35,197 nt of DNA from Chryseobacterium sp. FP211-J200 (GTDB lineage Bacteria > Bacteroidota > Bacteroidia > Flavobacteriales > Weeksellaceae). The translations under genes were made by a program, and so were the position numbers. The stretch spans positions 1-35,197 of the forward strand of contig NZ_LSHB01000017.1 in NCBI RefSeq assembly GCF_001643375.1, read 5' to 3'. How positions within the stretch are numbered: the first letter of the stretch is position 1; every line of letters begins with the position of its first letter. The notes beneath the pieces are model-generated. The model ran no database searches. It was not told the origin of the DNA and worked only from the letters and a program-made list of their open reading frames with translations. This document shows, piece by piece, positions 9,527-17,066 of this stretch.

Positions 9527-10609
9527 TTACAATATTTTCTCTAATATTTTGATGTAAACATCGATGCCTTCTCGGATTTCGTCGATGTAAATAAATTCGT
9601 CCGCGGTGTGGGAACGTAAGCTGTCGCCGGGTCCCAACTTGACCGATGTGCACGGAATAATCGCCTGGTCCGAGGAAGTCGGCGAACCGTAAGTTGTCCT
9701 GCCCAACGCCAATCCAGCCTGAACGAATGGATGGTTGACATCGATTTTTGAGGAATTGAGACGGAAAGACCTCGGTGTCAGTTTTGATTTCATCTGCGAC
9801 TGGATGATTTCGAAAACTTCGCGATTCGTATATTCGTCTGTCACACGGACATCCAATGTGAAATTGCATTTTTCGGGAACCACATTATGTTGCGTTCCTG
9901 CGTTGAGAACTGACAAAGTCACTTTCACTTCGCCCAAATAATCTGAAACTTTCGGGAATTTGAAATAGAGGATATTTTGCAAATCCTTCATACATTTCAC
10001 AATCGCATTATCATCGTTCGGATGTGCGGCGTGAGAAGGTGTTCCCAGCATTTCGCCATCGATGACGAGCAAACCTTTTTCTGCAATTGCGAGATTCATT
10101 TTTGTAGGCTCTCCGACGATTGCCAATTCTACGTTCGGAAGTTGTGGAAACAAGGCTTCGATGCCGTCAAGACCTGAGATTTCTTCTTCCGCCGTCAATG
10201 CTATGACGAGATTGTGCGACAAATCTTCGGCTTCATAAAAATAAAGAAACGTTTGCGCCATCGCCACCAAAGATGCGCCCGCATCGTTGCTTCCCAAACC
10301 GAATAATTTGCCGTCTTTTTCCACTGGAATGAACGGGTCCAAAGTGTATGCTTTGTTTGGTTTTACTGTGTCGTGGTGCGTGTTGAGGAGAATCGATGGT
10401 TTGCCGGCATCAAAATGTTTGTTGGTTGCCCAGATGTTATTTTTGAATCGGTTGACCGTCAATTGATGCTCATTGAAAAAACCTTCTATGATAAGTGAAG
10501 CGTTGTATTCGTCGCGGCTCATAGATGGTGTTGCAATGAGTTTTTTCAATAATTTGACGGCGTTTTCCGCAAGTTCTTCTCTACTAAAGACAGATTTTAG
10601 TTCCTTCAT
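9527..10609 (-). CDS. argE: M20 family N-acyl-ornithine/citrulline deacylase (ArgE-like)
   Basis: A 360-aa zinc-dependent M20 peptidase-family hydrolase. By context it removes the N-acetyl or N-succinyl group from the citrulline or ornithine intermediate. Metal and catalytic residues are visible: H79 and D80 in NTHHDTV, D109 in GSNDAGAS, the E141-E142 pair in TAEEE, E167 in GEPTK, and H334 in LRSHTADEF. A lid/dimerisation domain lies between about 175 and 285. The gene overlaps the 3' end of argB by 26 bp, which implies translational coupling. Family members next to ArgF' act after carbamoylation, on N-acylcitrulline. Substrate choice between acetyl and succinyl cannot be decided from this protein alone. 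Confidence 0.88.
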   Translation of the reverse strand: MKELKSVFSREELAENAVKLLKKLIATPSMSRDEYNASLIIEGFFNEHQLTVNRFKNNIWATNKHFDAGKPSILLNTHHDTVKPNKAYTLDPFIPVEKDGKLFGLGSNDAGASLVAMAQTFLYFYEAEDLSHNLVIALTAEEEISGLDGIEALFPQLPNVELAIVGEPTKMNLAIAEKGLLVIDGEMLGTPSHAAHPNDDNAIVKCMKDLQNILYFKFPKVSDYLGEVKVTLSVLNAGTQHNVVPEKCNFTLDVRVTDEYTNREVFEIIQSQMKSKLTPRSFRLNSSKIDVNHPFVQAGLALGRTTYGSPTSSDQAIIPCTSVKLGPGDSLRSHTADEFIYIDEIREGIDVYIKILEKIL

Positions 10610-11375
10610 TTCCTTGTTTTATTTGGTCTGACAGTTTTTTCTCGTTAATCAAAGACACTTTCTGAACGCCGTTTTCTTTGGCCTTGAAAGCATTTTCTAG
10701 TTTTGGCAAAATTCCTTTGTGGAGTTTTCCTTGTGATTTTAATTCTGAAAATTCATTTTTATTAATGGTTTTAAGATTTGAATTTTCGTCTTCCACATTT
10801 TCCAAAACCCCGTTTTTATCAAAGCAGAATAACAATTCTGTCTCGAAATTTTTTGACAAAGCCTGAGCAATAGTTCCGGCAATCGTGTCTGCGTTGGTGT
10901 TTAACAGATTTCCTTTTTTATCGTGAGTGATTGCAGAAAACACCGGAACCAAGCCCAGATTTATCATATTTGTAATCAATTCCTGATTGATACTTTTTTC
11001 ATTAATATCGCCAACAAATCCAAAATTAATGGTTGGATGCTGGCGTTTTTCAGCTTGAATTAAATTCCCATCTGCACCAGAAAACCCCATCGCATTGCAA
11101 TTGAAACTCTGCAATTTTGCCACAATATTTTTGTTGATTCTTCCCGCGTAAACCATTGTCACGAGCTTCAAAGTTTTCTTGTTGGTAATCCTGCGACCAT
11201 CAATCATCGTCTGCGTGATTTTCAGTTTTTCCGCCAAAGTTTCTGCAATCTTTCCACCGCCGTGAATCAGGATTTTGGCGCCTTCGATTTGAGAAAACTG
11301 CTGGAGAAAAACTTTCAATGATTTTTTGTCATCGATTAAAGCGCCTCCGATTTTTATGATATGTAGTTTTTGCAT
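10584..11375 (-). CDS. argB: N-acetyl(succinyl)glutamate kinase
   Basis: ArgB phosphorylates N-acylglutamate, the second step of arginine synthesis. The 263-aa amino acid kinase fold protein shows K8-I-G-G11 at the N-terminus, the phosphate-binding HGGGK at 38-42, DGRR at 59-62, and NTNADTIAGTIA in the C-terminal ATP-binding half. It lacks the longer N-terminal helix typical of arginine-inhibited hexameric forms, so it is probably of the arginine-insensitive class (inference). It overlaps argE by 26 bp. If the pathway here is succinylated (see ArgF'), the true substrate would be N-succinylglutamate. Confidence 0.93.
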   Translation of the reverse strand: MQKLHIIKIGGALIDDKKSLKVFLQQFSQIEGAKILIHGGGKIAETLAEKLKITQTMIDGRRITNKKTLKLVTMVYAGRINKNIVAKLQSFNCNAMGFSGADGNLIQAEKRQHPTINFGFVGDINEKSINQELITNMINLGLVPVFSAITHDKKGNLLNTNADTIAGTIAQALSKNFETELLFCFDKNGVLENVEDENSNLKTINKNEFSELKSQGKLHKGILPKLENAFKAKENGVQKVSLINEKKLSDQIKQGNEGTKICL

Positions 11376-11383
11376 TTTATTTT

Positions 11384-11440
11384 AACGCAAAGAGCGCTAA
11401 GTTTTTTTAATTCGATGTTTTTTAAGTTCGCAAAGAAGTA
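11384..11440. repeat. CGCAAAG-type repeat before argB
   Basis: ACGCAAAGAGCGCTAAG (11385-11401), an AT-rich stretch with TTTTTTAAG, then TTCGCAAAG (11427-11435). This is the same half-element that opens the composite repeats at 9219 and 14809. It lies about 10 nt upstream of the argB start codon. Confidence 0.7.
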
Positions 11441-11464
11441 AAACTCATCAAAGATTTCTAATTT

Positions 11465-12418
11465 TTAATTTAATCCATCCAAAATTTCAGAAAAAACCAC
11501 TTGAGCAGAAAAGATTCTGTTTTTTGCTTGTTGATAGATGATTGAGTTTTCGCCATCCATCACTTCGTCACTCAATTCAAGATTTCTACGGACTGGAAGG
11601 CAATGCATCACTTTTGCATCGTTTGTCAATTCTAATTTTTCATTGGTCAGCATCCAGTTTTCTTCAACTTTCGGCATCGCCGTATAATCTTCAAACGACG
11701 ACCAGTTTTTCACGTACACAAAATCTGCATCTTTCAACGCTTCATCCTGATTGTGAATTACTTTCGTATCTTTTGTGAAATTTTTATCAAAATCATAACC
11801 TTCCGGATTGGCAATCACGAAATCAACGTCCATTTGTTGCATCCATTCTGTGAATGAATTTCCGACAGCTTGCGCAATCGGTTTGATGTGAGGCGCCCAA
11901 GTCAAAACGACTTTTGGCTTTCTGTTTTCTGTCCAATTTTCTGTGATTGTGATGCAATCAGCAAGACTTTGCAACGGATGACGCGTTGCAGATTCCAAAG
12001 AAACCACAGGAACTTTGGCGTGTTTCAAAAACTGACTTAGAATACTTTCGTTCACGTCGTCTTCTTTGCTTTTCATTCCTGCGAAACATCTTACAGCAAT
12101 GATATCACAATATTGATTCAGAACCTCGATGGCGTCTTTGATGTGTTCAACCGTGTCGCCGTTCATCACCGTTCCATCAGCGAATTCCAGATTCCAGGCT
12201 TCTTGTGCGGCGTTGAGCGTTAGGACATTTAATCCTAAATTTTGAGCCGCAATTTGGGAACTCAATCTTGTTCTAAGACTTGAATTGAGGAAAACCAAAC
12301 CAATCGTTTTTCCATTTCCTTTGGTTGGATTTCCTAATGGATTTTCTTTTATTTTTAAGGCTTTTGCAATGATAGTTTGCAAATTATCTATATCGTAAAC
12401 CGAAGTGAAATTTTTCAT
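11465..12418 (-). CDS. argF': N-succinylornithine (or N-acetylornithine) carbamoyltransferase
   Basis: A 317-aa transcarbamylase of the ArgF' type, which carbamoylates N-acylated ornithine in Bacteroidota and Xanthomonas rather than free ornithine. The carbamoyl-phosphate loop is NSSLRTR at 45-51. ATRHPLQSLAD (about 141-151) and HCLPVRRN near the C-terminus are family-specific. The loop NGDTVEH at 86-92 holds the residue known to set specificity: Pro90 in the Bacteroides fragilis succinyl enzyme and Glu92 in the Xanthomonas acetyl enzyme. Here it is Val90. A small non-acidic side chain favours the succinylated substrate by analogy. I am sure of the family; the acyl group is inferred. Confidence 0.9.
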   Translation of the reverse strand: MKNFTSVYDIDNLQTIIAKALKIKENPLGNPTKGNGKTIGLVFLNSSLRTRLSSQIAAQNLGLNVLTLNAAQEAWNLEFADGTVMNGDTVEHIKDAIEVLNQYCDIIAVRCFAGMKSKEDDVNESILSQFLKHAKVPVVSLESATRHPLQSLADCITITENWTENRKPKVVLTWAPHIKPIAQAVGNSFTEWMQQMDVDFVIANPEGYDFDKNFTKDTKVIHNQDEALKDADFVYVKNWSSFEDYTAMPKVEENWMLTNEKLELTNDAKVMHCLPVRRNLELSDEVMDGENSIIYQQAKNRIFSAQVVFSEILDGLN

Positions 12419-12433
12419 TTTCTTTATTTTTAT

Positions 12434-12544
12434 CGCAAAGGCGCAAAATTTATTTTTAATTCAATGCTTGTAAGTCGCAAATGAAAAAGCAGTCAAAATT
12501 TGCGACTTATAACATTGCAATTACTTACTTCTTACGCCTTTGCG
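12434..12544. repeat. Nested inverted repeat between argD and argF'
   Basis: Outer arms are CGCAAAGGCG (12434-12443) and CGCCTTTGCG (12535-12544). Inner arms are a perfect 12 bp, TAAGTCGCAAAT (12471-12482) and ATTTGCGACTTA (12498-12509), with a 15-nt loop. The element fills the whole spacer and abuts the argD stop codon. It is a sibling of 7758-7891. Confidence 0.85.
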
Positions 12545-13708
12545 TTATTTTAATTCTAATATTTTCGCATCAATTGCTTTCAAAGTTTTTTCTAAAGCAT
12601 TGATGAACAAATCGGATTCTTTTTCCGAAATATTGAGCGCCGGTAAGATCCGAAGAACATTCTTATCATTGGCATTTCCAGTGAAAATAAAATGTTCAAA
12701 CAGCAATTCTTTCCTGACATCTGCGCAAGCTTGGTCAAGCTCAATTCCAATCATCAGACCGCGCCTTTTGATGTTCTTGATGTGAGGGAAATTTTTAATT
12801 TTCTCTTCGATGTACGCGCCGATTTTTTCTGAATTATCAATCAGATTTTCCTTCTCAATCACTTCTAAAACTGCAATTCCAGCCACGCAAGCCAAATGAT
12901 TTCCGCCAAATGTAGTTCCCAATAATCCGTAACTCGCCTTGAATTTTGGACTAATCAGAACACCGCCAATCGGGAAGCCATTTCCCATTCCTTTCGCAAC
13001 CGTGATTAAATCTGGTTTGATGTCAAATTCCTGATGCGCAAAGAATTTTCCGGAACGTCCGTAACCAGACTGAACTTCATCTAAAATCAAAACCGCATTA
13101 TTTTCTTTGCAAAGTTTTTCAATCGTTAAAATAAAATCTTTCTCCAACAAATTAATTCCGCCAACACCCTGAATGCCTTCAACAATCACAGCTGAAATTT
13201 GGTTCTCATTTTCGACAAAAATATTTTCCAGTTCTTCAAAATTATTGAATTCGCATTTGATAAAATTCTCAGATTCGTTGACTGGCGCGACGATTTTCGG
13301 ATTGTCTGTCACAGCAACAGCGGCGGAAGTTCGGCCGTGGAAAGCTTCGGAAAAATAAATCACTTTCTTTTTTCCGTTGTGGAATGAAGCCAGTTTCAAA
13401 GCATTTTCATTTGCTTCTGCTCCGGAATTGCATAAAAACAACGAATAATCGTCGTAACCTGATAATTTTCCTAATTTATCAGCCAATTCGGTTTGTAAAT
13501 TATTCTGAACCGAATTGGAATAAAAACTAATTTTATCCAATTGATTTTTCATTTTCCCAACATAATGCGGATGGTTGTGACCGATGGAAATCACAGCGTG
13601 ACCACCATAAAAATCAAGGTATTCTTGGCCGTTTTCATCCCAAAGGAAAGAACCCTCGGCTTTAACAGGATTGATGTTGAAAAGTGGATATACGTTGAAT
13701 AAATTCAT
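12545..13708 (-). CDS. argD: N-acyl-ornithine aminotransferase (class III PLP)
   Basis: ArgD transaminates N-acylglutamate semialdehyde to N-acylornithine with glutamate as donor. The 387-aa fold-type I class III aminotransferase shows the PLP phosphate motif NSGAEANE at 94-101, the LILDEVQSGYGRSG block at 207-220 with the cofactor-binding Asp210, and the Schiff-base Lys239 in VAKGMGNGFPIGG. Length and motifs match acetylornithine aminotransferases. It lies between argC and argF' in pathway-consistent order, separated from argF' by a palindromic repeat element. Confidence 0.93.
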   Translation of the reverse strand: MNLFNVYPLFNINPVKAEGSFLWDENGQEYLDFYGGHAVISIGHNHPHYVGKMKNQLDKISFYSNSVQNNLQTELADKLGKLSGYDDYSLFLCNSGAEANENALKLASFHNGKKKVIYFSEAFHGRTSAAVAVTDNPKIVAPVNESENFIKCEFNNFEELENIFVENENQISAVIVEGIQGVGGINLLEKDFILTIEKLCKENNAVLILDEVQSGYGRSGKFFAHQEFDIKPDLITVAKGMGNGFPIGGVLISPKFKASYGLLGTTFGGNHLACVAGIAVLEVIEKENLIDNSEKIGAYIEEKIKNFPHIKNIKRRGLMIGIELDQACADVRKELLFEHFIFTGNANDKNVLRILPALNISEKESDLFINALEKTLKAIDAKILELK

Positions 13709-13759
13709 AATTTTTATAAATGATAATCGATAAATGATTATTGATAAATTTTAAAAAAC

Positions 13760-13824
13760 GCTTCGACTCCGCTCAGCGTGACAGCTCTAATATTAAACGT
13801 TGTCAGTCTGAGGCTCTCGAAGAA
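13760..13824. repeat. Dispersed GCTTCGACTCCGCTCAGC repeat with imperfect inverted partner
   Basis: GCTTCGACTCCGCTCAGCG then TGACA (13760-13783) faces TGTCAGTCTGAG...CTCTCGAAGAA (13801-13824) as an imperfect inverted repeat. The left arm recurs with one change at 24363-24386. The stretch before it (13709-13755) is AT-rich with several AATGATAATCGAT-like copies. Confidence 0.7.
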
Positions 13825-13835
13825 TTTTATTATTT

Positions 13836-14801
13836 TTAAAACGCAATTGATTTTAAGTTTAATCCTAAATTTTGTTCCCAGCCGTTGGCGATATTCATAT
13901 TTTGAACAGCTTGTCCCGATGCACCCTTCAGAAGATTATCGATTGCAGAATGAACTGCTATTTTGTTTCCTTGTTTTTCGATTTGGATGACGCAGAAATT
14001 GGTATTTACCACCTGCTTCATATCAATCGGTTTCTCTGAAACTTTCACAACAAGCGAATCTTTGTAGAAGTCTTTATATAAAGTGTAAATCTTTTCCAAA
14101 TCCAAATGACATTCGATGATAGAACTTGTAAAAATCCCTCTTGCAAAATCCCCGCGCCACGGCACAAAGTTGAGTTCAACTTCTTTGTCATTAAGTAAAT
14201 TGACTTGTTTTAAAATCTCGTCTACGTGTTGGTGATTCAAAGTTTTGTATGCGGAAATATTGTCATTTCGCCAAGTGAAATGGGTTGTCGGTTGCAAAGA
14301 TTGTCCTGCTCCAGTTGACCCTGTAATTCCAGTTGTGTAAATATCTTTCAACAGATTTTCCTTTGCTAAAGGCAATAACGCTAATTGAATTGCAGTTGCA
14401 AAACATCCCGGATTCGCAATGCTTTTTGAATTCTGAATTTCATTAAAATAAATCTCAGGCAAACCATAAACAAAATTTCTATTTCCGAAATTGCCACCAA
14501 GACGGAAATCATTTCCTAAATCGATAACCAAAGTTTCTTCTGAAACTGGATTTTCATTCAGCCAGTTTTGACTTTCTTTGTGAGGAAGGCAAAGGAAAAG
14601 AATATCAGTTTCTGAAATTTCGTTCGTCAAAACCAAATCGCAAATCGAGTCCAAATCCGGATATAATTCTGAAATTTTCACTCCGGAATTGGAACGACTG
14701 AACAAAAACTTTAATTCTGTATTTGGATGGAATGCGAGCAAACGAACGAGTTCGCTTCCTGTGTATCCATTGGCTCCGATGATTCCGACTGATTTTTTCA
14801 T
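13836..14801 (-). CDS. argC: N-acetyl-gamma-glutamyl-phosphate reductase
   Basis: ArgC reduces N-acylglutamyl phosphate to the semialdehyde with NADPH. The 321-aa protein starts with the Rossmann motif GIIGANGYTGSELVRLL (7-22) and carries the catalytic Cys133 in NPGCFATAIQLAL. The GSTGAG loop and the later HQHVDEI and VPWRGDF blocks are typical of the short ArgC type. Downstream in transcription is argD. Upstream, copy 2 of the composite repeat separates it from argG, so transcription must cross about 320 bp of repeat DNA. Confidence 0.95.
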   Translation of the reverse strand: MKKSVGIIGANGYTGSELVRLLAFHPNTELKFLFSRSNSGVKISELYPDLDSICDLVLTNEISETDILFLCLPHKESQNWLNENPVSEETLVIDLGNDFRLGGNFGNRNFVYGLPEIYFNEIQNSKSIANPGCFATAIQLALLPLAKENLLKDIYTTGITGSTGAGQSLQPTTHFTWRNDNISAYKTLNHQHVDEILKQVNLLNDKEVELNFVPWRGDFARGIFTSSIIECHLDLEKIYTLYKDFYKDSLVVKVSEKPIDMKQVVNTNFCVIQIEKQGNKIAVHSAIDNLLKGASGQAVQNMNIANGWEQNLGLNLKSIAF

Positions 14802-14808
14802 ATTTTTA

Positions 14809-15112
14809 ACGCAAAGAGCGCAAAGTTTTTTTTGTAATTATTGAAAATATTTTAAGTCCGCAAAGAGCTAAACCTTAAAGTTCTTTTGTCATTCCGTAGG
14901 AATCTCAATAGCGATGGTTAGATTCCTACGGAATGACAAAATTGTGTTTTTTATGTTGACAAACTGTTCTACACTGAATCTGCAGCCCGGCTTGAACGGA
15001 AATCCTTTTTTGCGTGTACTCAAGTTCTACTTAAACTGAAATCGTCTTGCAAAAAAGATTGACTTCGTCGAACCACTTCGTTCGGTTTGGGAGTGGAAGA
15101 CGGAAAAGCTGC
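14809..15112. repeat. About 300-bp composite intergenic repeat, copy 2
   Basis: The part order is the same as in copy 1 (9219-9510): ACGCAAAGAGCGCAAAG, TTGAAAATATTTTAAG, the 17-bp inverted repeat GTCATTCCGTAGGAATC (14888-14904) with its partner at 14921-14937, then CTGAATCTGCAGCCC (from 14973) to AAAAGCTGCC. It differs by a short insert, roughly 15061-15090, carrying a small hairpin. It fills the argG-argC spacer. Confidence 0.85.
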
Positions 15113-15122
15113 CCAAAATATT

Positions 15123-16316
15123 CTAATTCAATTTGTTGACCTGATGATAAATATTTAGCGAGTTGCTGAGGATTTTGGTAAAACCTTTGACATCGTCTCC
15201 GCTCCAAGCCAGATTTTCTTCGCCGTAACTTCCAAATTTTGAATACATTAAATCGTTTTCAGACTCGATTCCGTTTAAAACAAAACGGTATGGATGAAGC
15301 GTGATAAATACTTTTCCGTTGACCGTTTTTTGGGAATCCTGCAAAAATGATTCGATACTCCTCATCACCGGGTCAAGAAAAAGTGCTTCGTGAAGCCAGT
15401 TTCCGTACCAATCCGACAATTGCGATTTGATGGTCTGCTGGTATTTGGAAAGTGTGTGTTTTTCCAAAAGATGATGCGTTTTGATGATAATTGATGCGGC
15501 AGCAGCCTCGAAACCGACACGGCCTTTTATCCCGACGATCGTGTCTCCAACGTGGATATCACGACCAATCCCGTACGGTGAAGCCAATTCTTCAATCTTC
15601 TGAATCGCCAAAACAGGATGAGAAAAAGTCTCGCCATTAATGGAAATTAGTTCTCCATTTTTGAATTCGATTTCTAATTGAGAAACCTCACTTTTTTCAA
15701 CTTGCGAAGGAAAAGCATCTTCAGGAAGATTGTATCGTGAAGTCAAAGTTTCCTTTCCGCCGACAGAAGTTCCCCAAAGTCCTTTGTTGATTGAATATTT
15801 GGCTTTGTCAAAATCCATTTCGTAGTTGTGGTCTTTCAGGAATTGGATTTCGTCTTCACGCGACAAACTTAAATCTCTAATTGGCGTGATGATCTCGATT
15901 TTTGGACACATCACCTGGAAAATCAAGTCAAAACGAACCTGGTCATTTCCAGCGCCTGTACTTCCGTGCGCAATTGCATCAGCTCCGATTTCCAAAGCAG
16001 CTTCGGCAATCGTCTGCGCCTGAATCGTTCTTTCTGCACTGACTGACAATGGATAAGTGTTGTTTTTTAAGACGTTACCGAAAATCAAATACTTGACACA
16101 ATCGTTATAATATTTCTCCGAAGCATCCACAAACCTGTAAGAAGCAACGCCTAATTTTTCCGCTTTTTCTTTAAGAGAAACCTCATCATTTTTATCAAAA
16201 CCACCTGTATTGACAGTCACTGCGTGGACTTCGTAACCCAAAGTCTCACTCAGATATTTTGCACAGTAGGATGTATCCAATCCGCCGCTGAAGGCCAAAA
16301 CTACTTTCTTACTCAT
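15123..16316 (-). CDS. argG: Argininosuccinate synthase
   Basis: ArgG joins citrulline and aspartate with ATP cleavage to AMP and PPi, giving argininosuccinate. The 397-aa protein begins with the PP-loop LAFSGGLDTSYCAKYL (7-22) of the adenine nucleotide alpha-hydrolase fold. HGSTGAGNDQVRFD and the later SINKGLWGTSVGG are synthase motifs. The start codon overlaps the stop of the upstream GNAT gene in ATGAGTAA, an 8-bp overlap that implies translational coupling. Confidence 0.97.
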   Translation of the reverse strand: MSKKVVLAFSGGLDTSYCAKYLSETLGYEVHAVTVNTGGFDKNDEVSLKEKAEKLGVASYRFVDASEKYYNDCVKYLIFGNVLKNNTYPLSVSAERTIQAQTIAEAALEIGADAIAHGSTGAGNDQVRFDLIFQVMCPKIEIITPIRDLSLSREDEIQFLKDHNYEMDFDKAKYSINKGLWGTSVGGKETLTSRYNLPEDAFPSQVEKSEVSQLEIEFKNGELISINGETFSHPVLAIQKIEELASPYGIGRDIHVGDTIVGIKGRVGFEAAAASIIIKTHHLLEKHTLSKYQQTIKSQLSDWYGNWLHEALFLDPVMRSIESFLQDSQKTVNGKVFITLHPYRFVLNGIESENDLMYSKFGSYGEENLAWSGDDVKGFTKILSNSLNIYHQVNKLN

Positions 16317-16887
16317 TGTCTTTATTTATAGATTCAAAATCTTTTTCTTTATTCATATTTACCTTTTCCGGGACGAAAAGCATTGCTGTGCAGAGACAGT
16401 TTTTACGTTCCTTCATCATCAGAATTTCATAATTCACACAGTTTTTGCAACCGTTCCAAAATTGTTCATCTTGGGTCAATTCTGAATAAATCACTGGTTT
16501 GTAACCTAAACTGCTGTTGATTTTCATCACGGCCATTCCGGTTGTGAGGCCGAAAATCTTTGCATTTGGATATTTCTCTCTGGAAAGTTCGAAGATTCTT
16601 TCTTTAATCAAAGTGGCTAATCCGGCGTTTCTGAATTGTGGCGAAACAATCAATCCAGAATTGGCGACATATTCTCCGTTTGTCCAGGTTTCTATGTAGC
16701 AGAAGCCTGCCCAGGTTCCATTTTCGTCGATGGCGATGATGGAATTACCTTCCGAGATTTTTTTGCCCAGATATTCGGAGGAACGTTTTGCGATGCCGGT
16801 TCCTCTCTTTTTCGCAGAATCCTCCATTTCGTTTCGGATCTCTTCCACATACACTAAATGTTTCTCTGAAGAAACTTCTAATTTCAT
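16309..16887 (-). CDS. GNAT acyltransferase, putative N-acylglutamate synthase (ArgA-like)
   Basis: A 192-aa GNAT-fold acyltransferase that heads the arginine operon and is coupled to argG by an 8-bp overlap. The acyl-CoA binding motif A is visible as VSPQFRNAGLATLIKERIF (81-99), preceded by the beta-strand ANSGLI. No other first-step enzyme lies in the window, and the position suggests that it acylates glutamate. The protein lacks the kinase-like domain of classical ArgA. The C-terminal part carries C147-x2-C150 and C164-x-C166, which could bind a metal, and ends in a charged tail. Both the glutamate substrate and the acyl donor (acetyl- or succinyl-CoA) are inferred from context. Confidence 0.75.
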   Translation of the reverse strand: MKLEVSSEKHLVYVEEIRNEMEDSAKKRGTGIAKRSSEYLGKKISEGNSIIAIDENGTWAGFCYIETWTNGEYVANSGLIVSPQFRNAGLATLIKERIFELSREKYPNAKIFGLTTGMAVMKINSSLGYKPVIYSELTQDEQFWNGCKNCVNYEILMMKERKNCLCTAMLFVPEKVNMNKEKDFESINKDNE

Positions 16888-16908
16888 TGATATTATCTAA
16901 TTAAGTCG

Positions 16909-16941
16909 CAAATTTAAATACATTTATCTTTATTAACCAAA
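16909..16941 (-). promoter_or_regulatory. Predicted promoter of the GNAT-argG operon
   Basis: On the minus strand TTTG (16941-16938), 21 nt and TAAATTTG (16916-16909) match the Bacteroidota consensus exactly in both boxes. The expected start is near 16903, leaving a 5' UTR of about 16 nt. Confidence 0.6.
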
Positions 16942-17010
16942 TTAAAAAGATAATTTTATCTGTTAAATAAATTTTAACAACAATATTATCTTTAACCAAA
17001 TATTAAATAT

Positions 17011-17055
17011 TGCTAAATTATTATACATTTGCTAAATTATTATACATTTGCTAAA
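17011..17055. repeat. 19-bp perfect tandem repeat upstream of the InsA-like gene
   Basis: TGCTAAATTATTATACATT occurs at 17011-17029 and 17030-17048, with a third partial unit TGCTAAA to 17055. Each junction creates TACATTTG (17024-17031 and 17043-17050), a perfect -7 promoter box. The gene start at 17067 is 16 nt after the second box. Confidence 0.85.
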
Positions 17056-17066
17056 AAGGTATAGGT

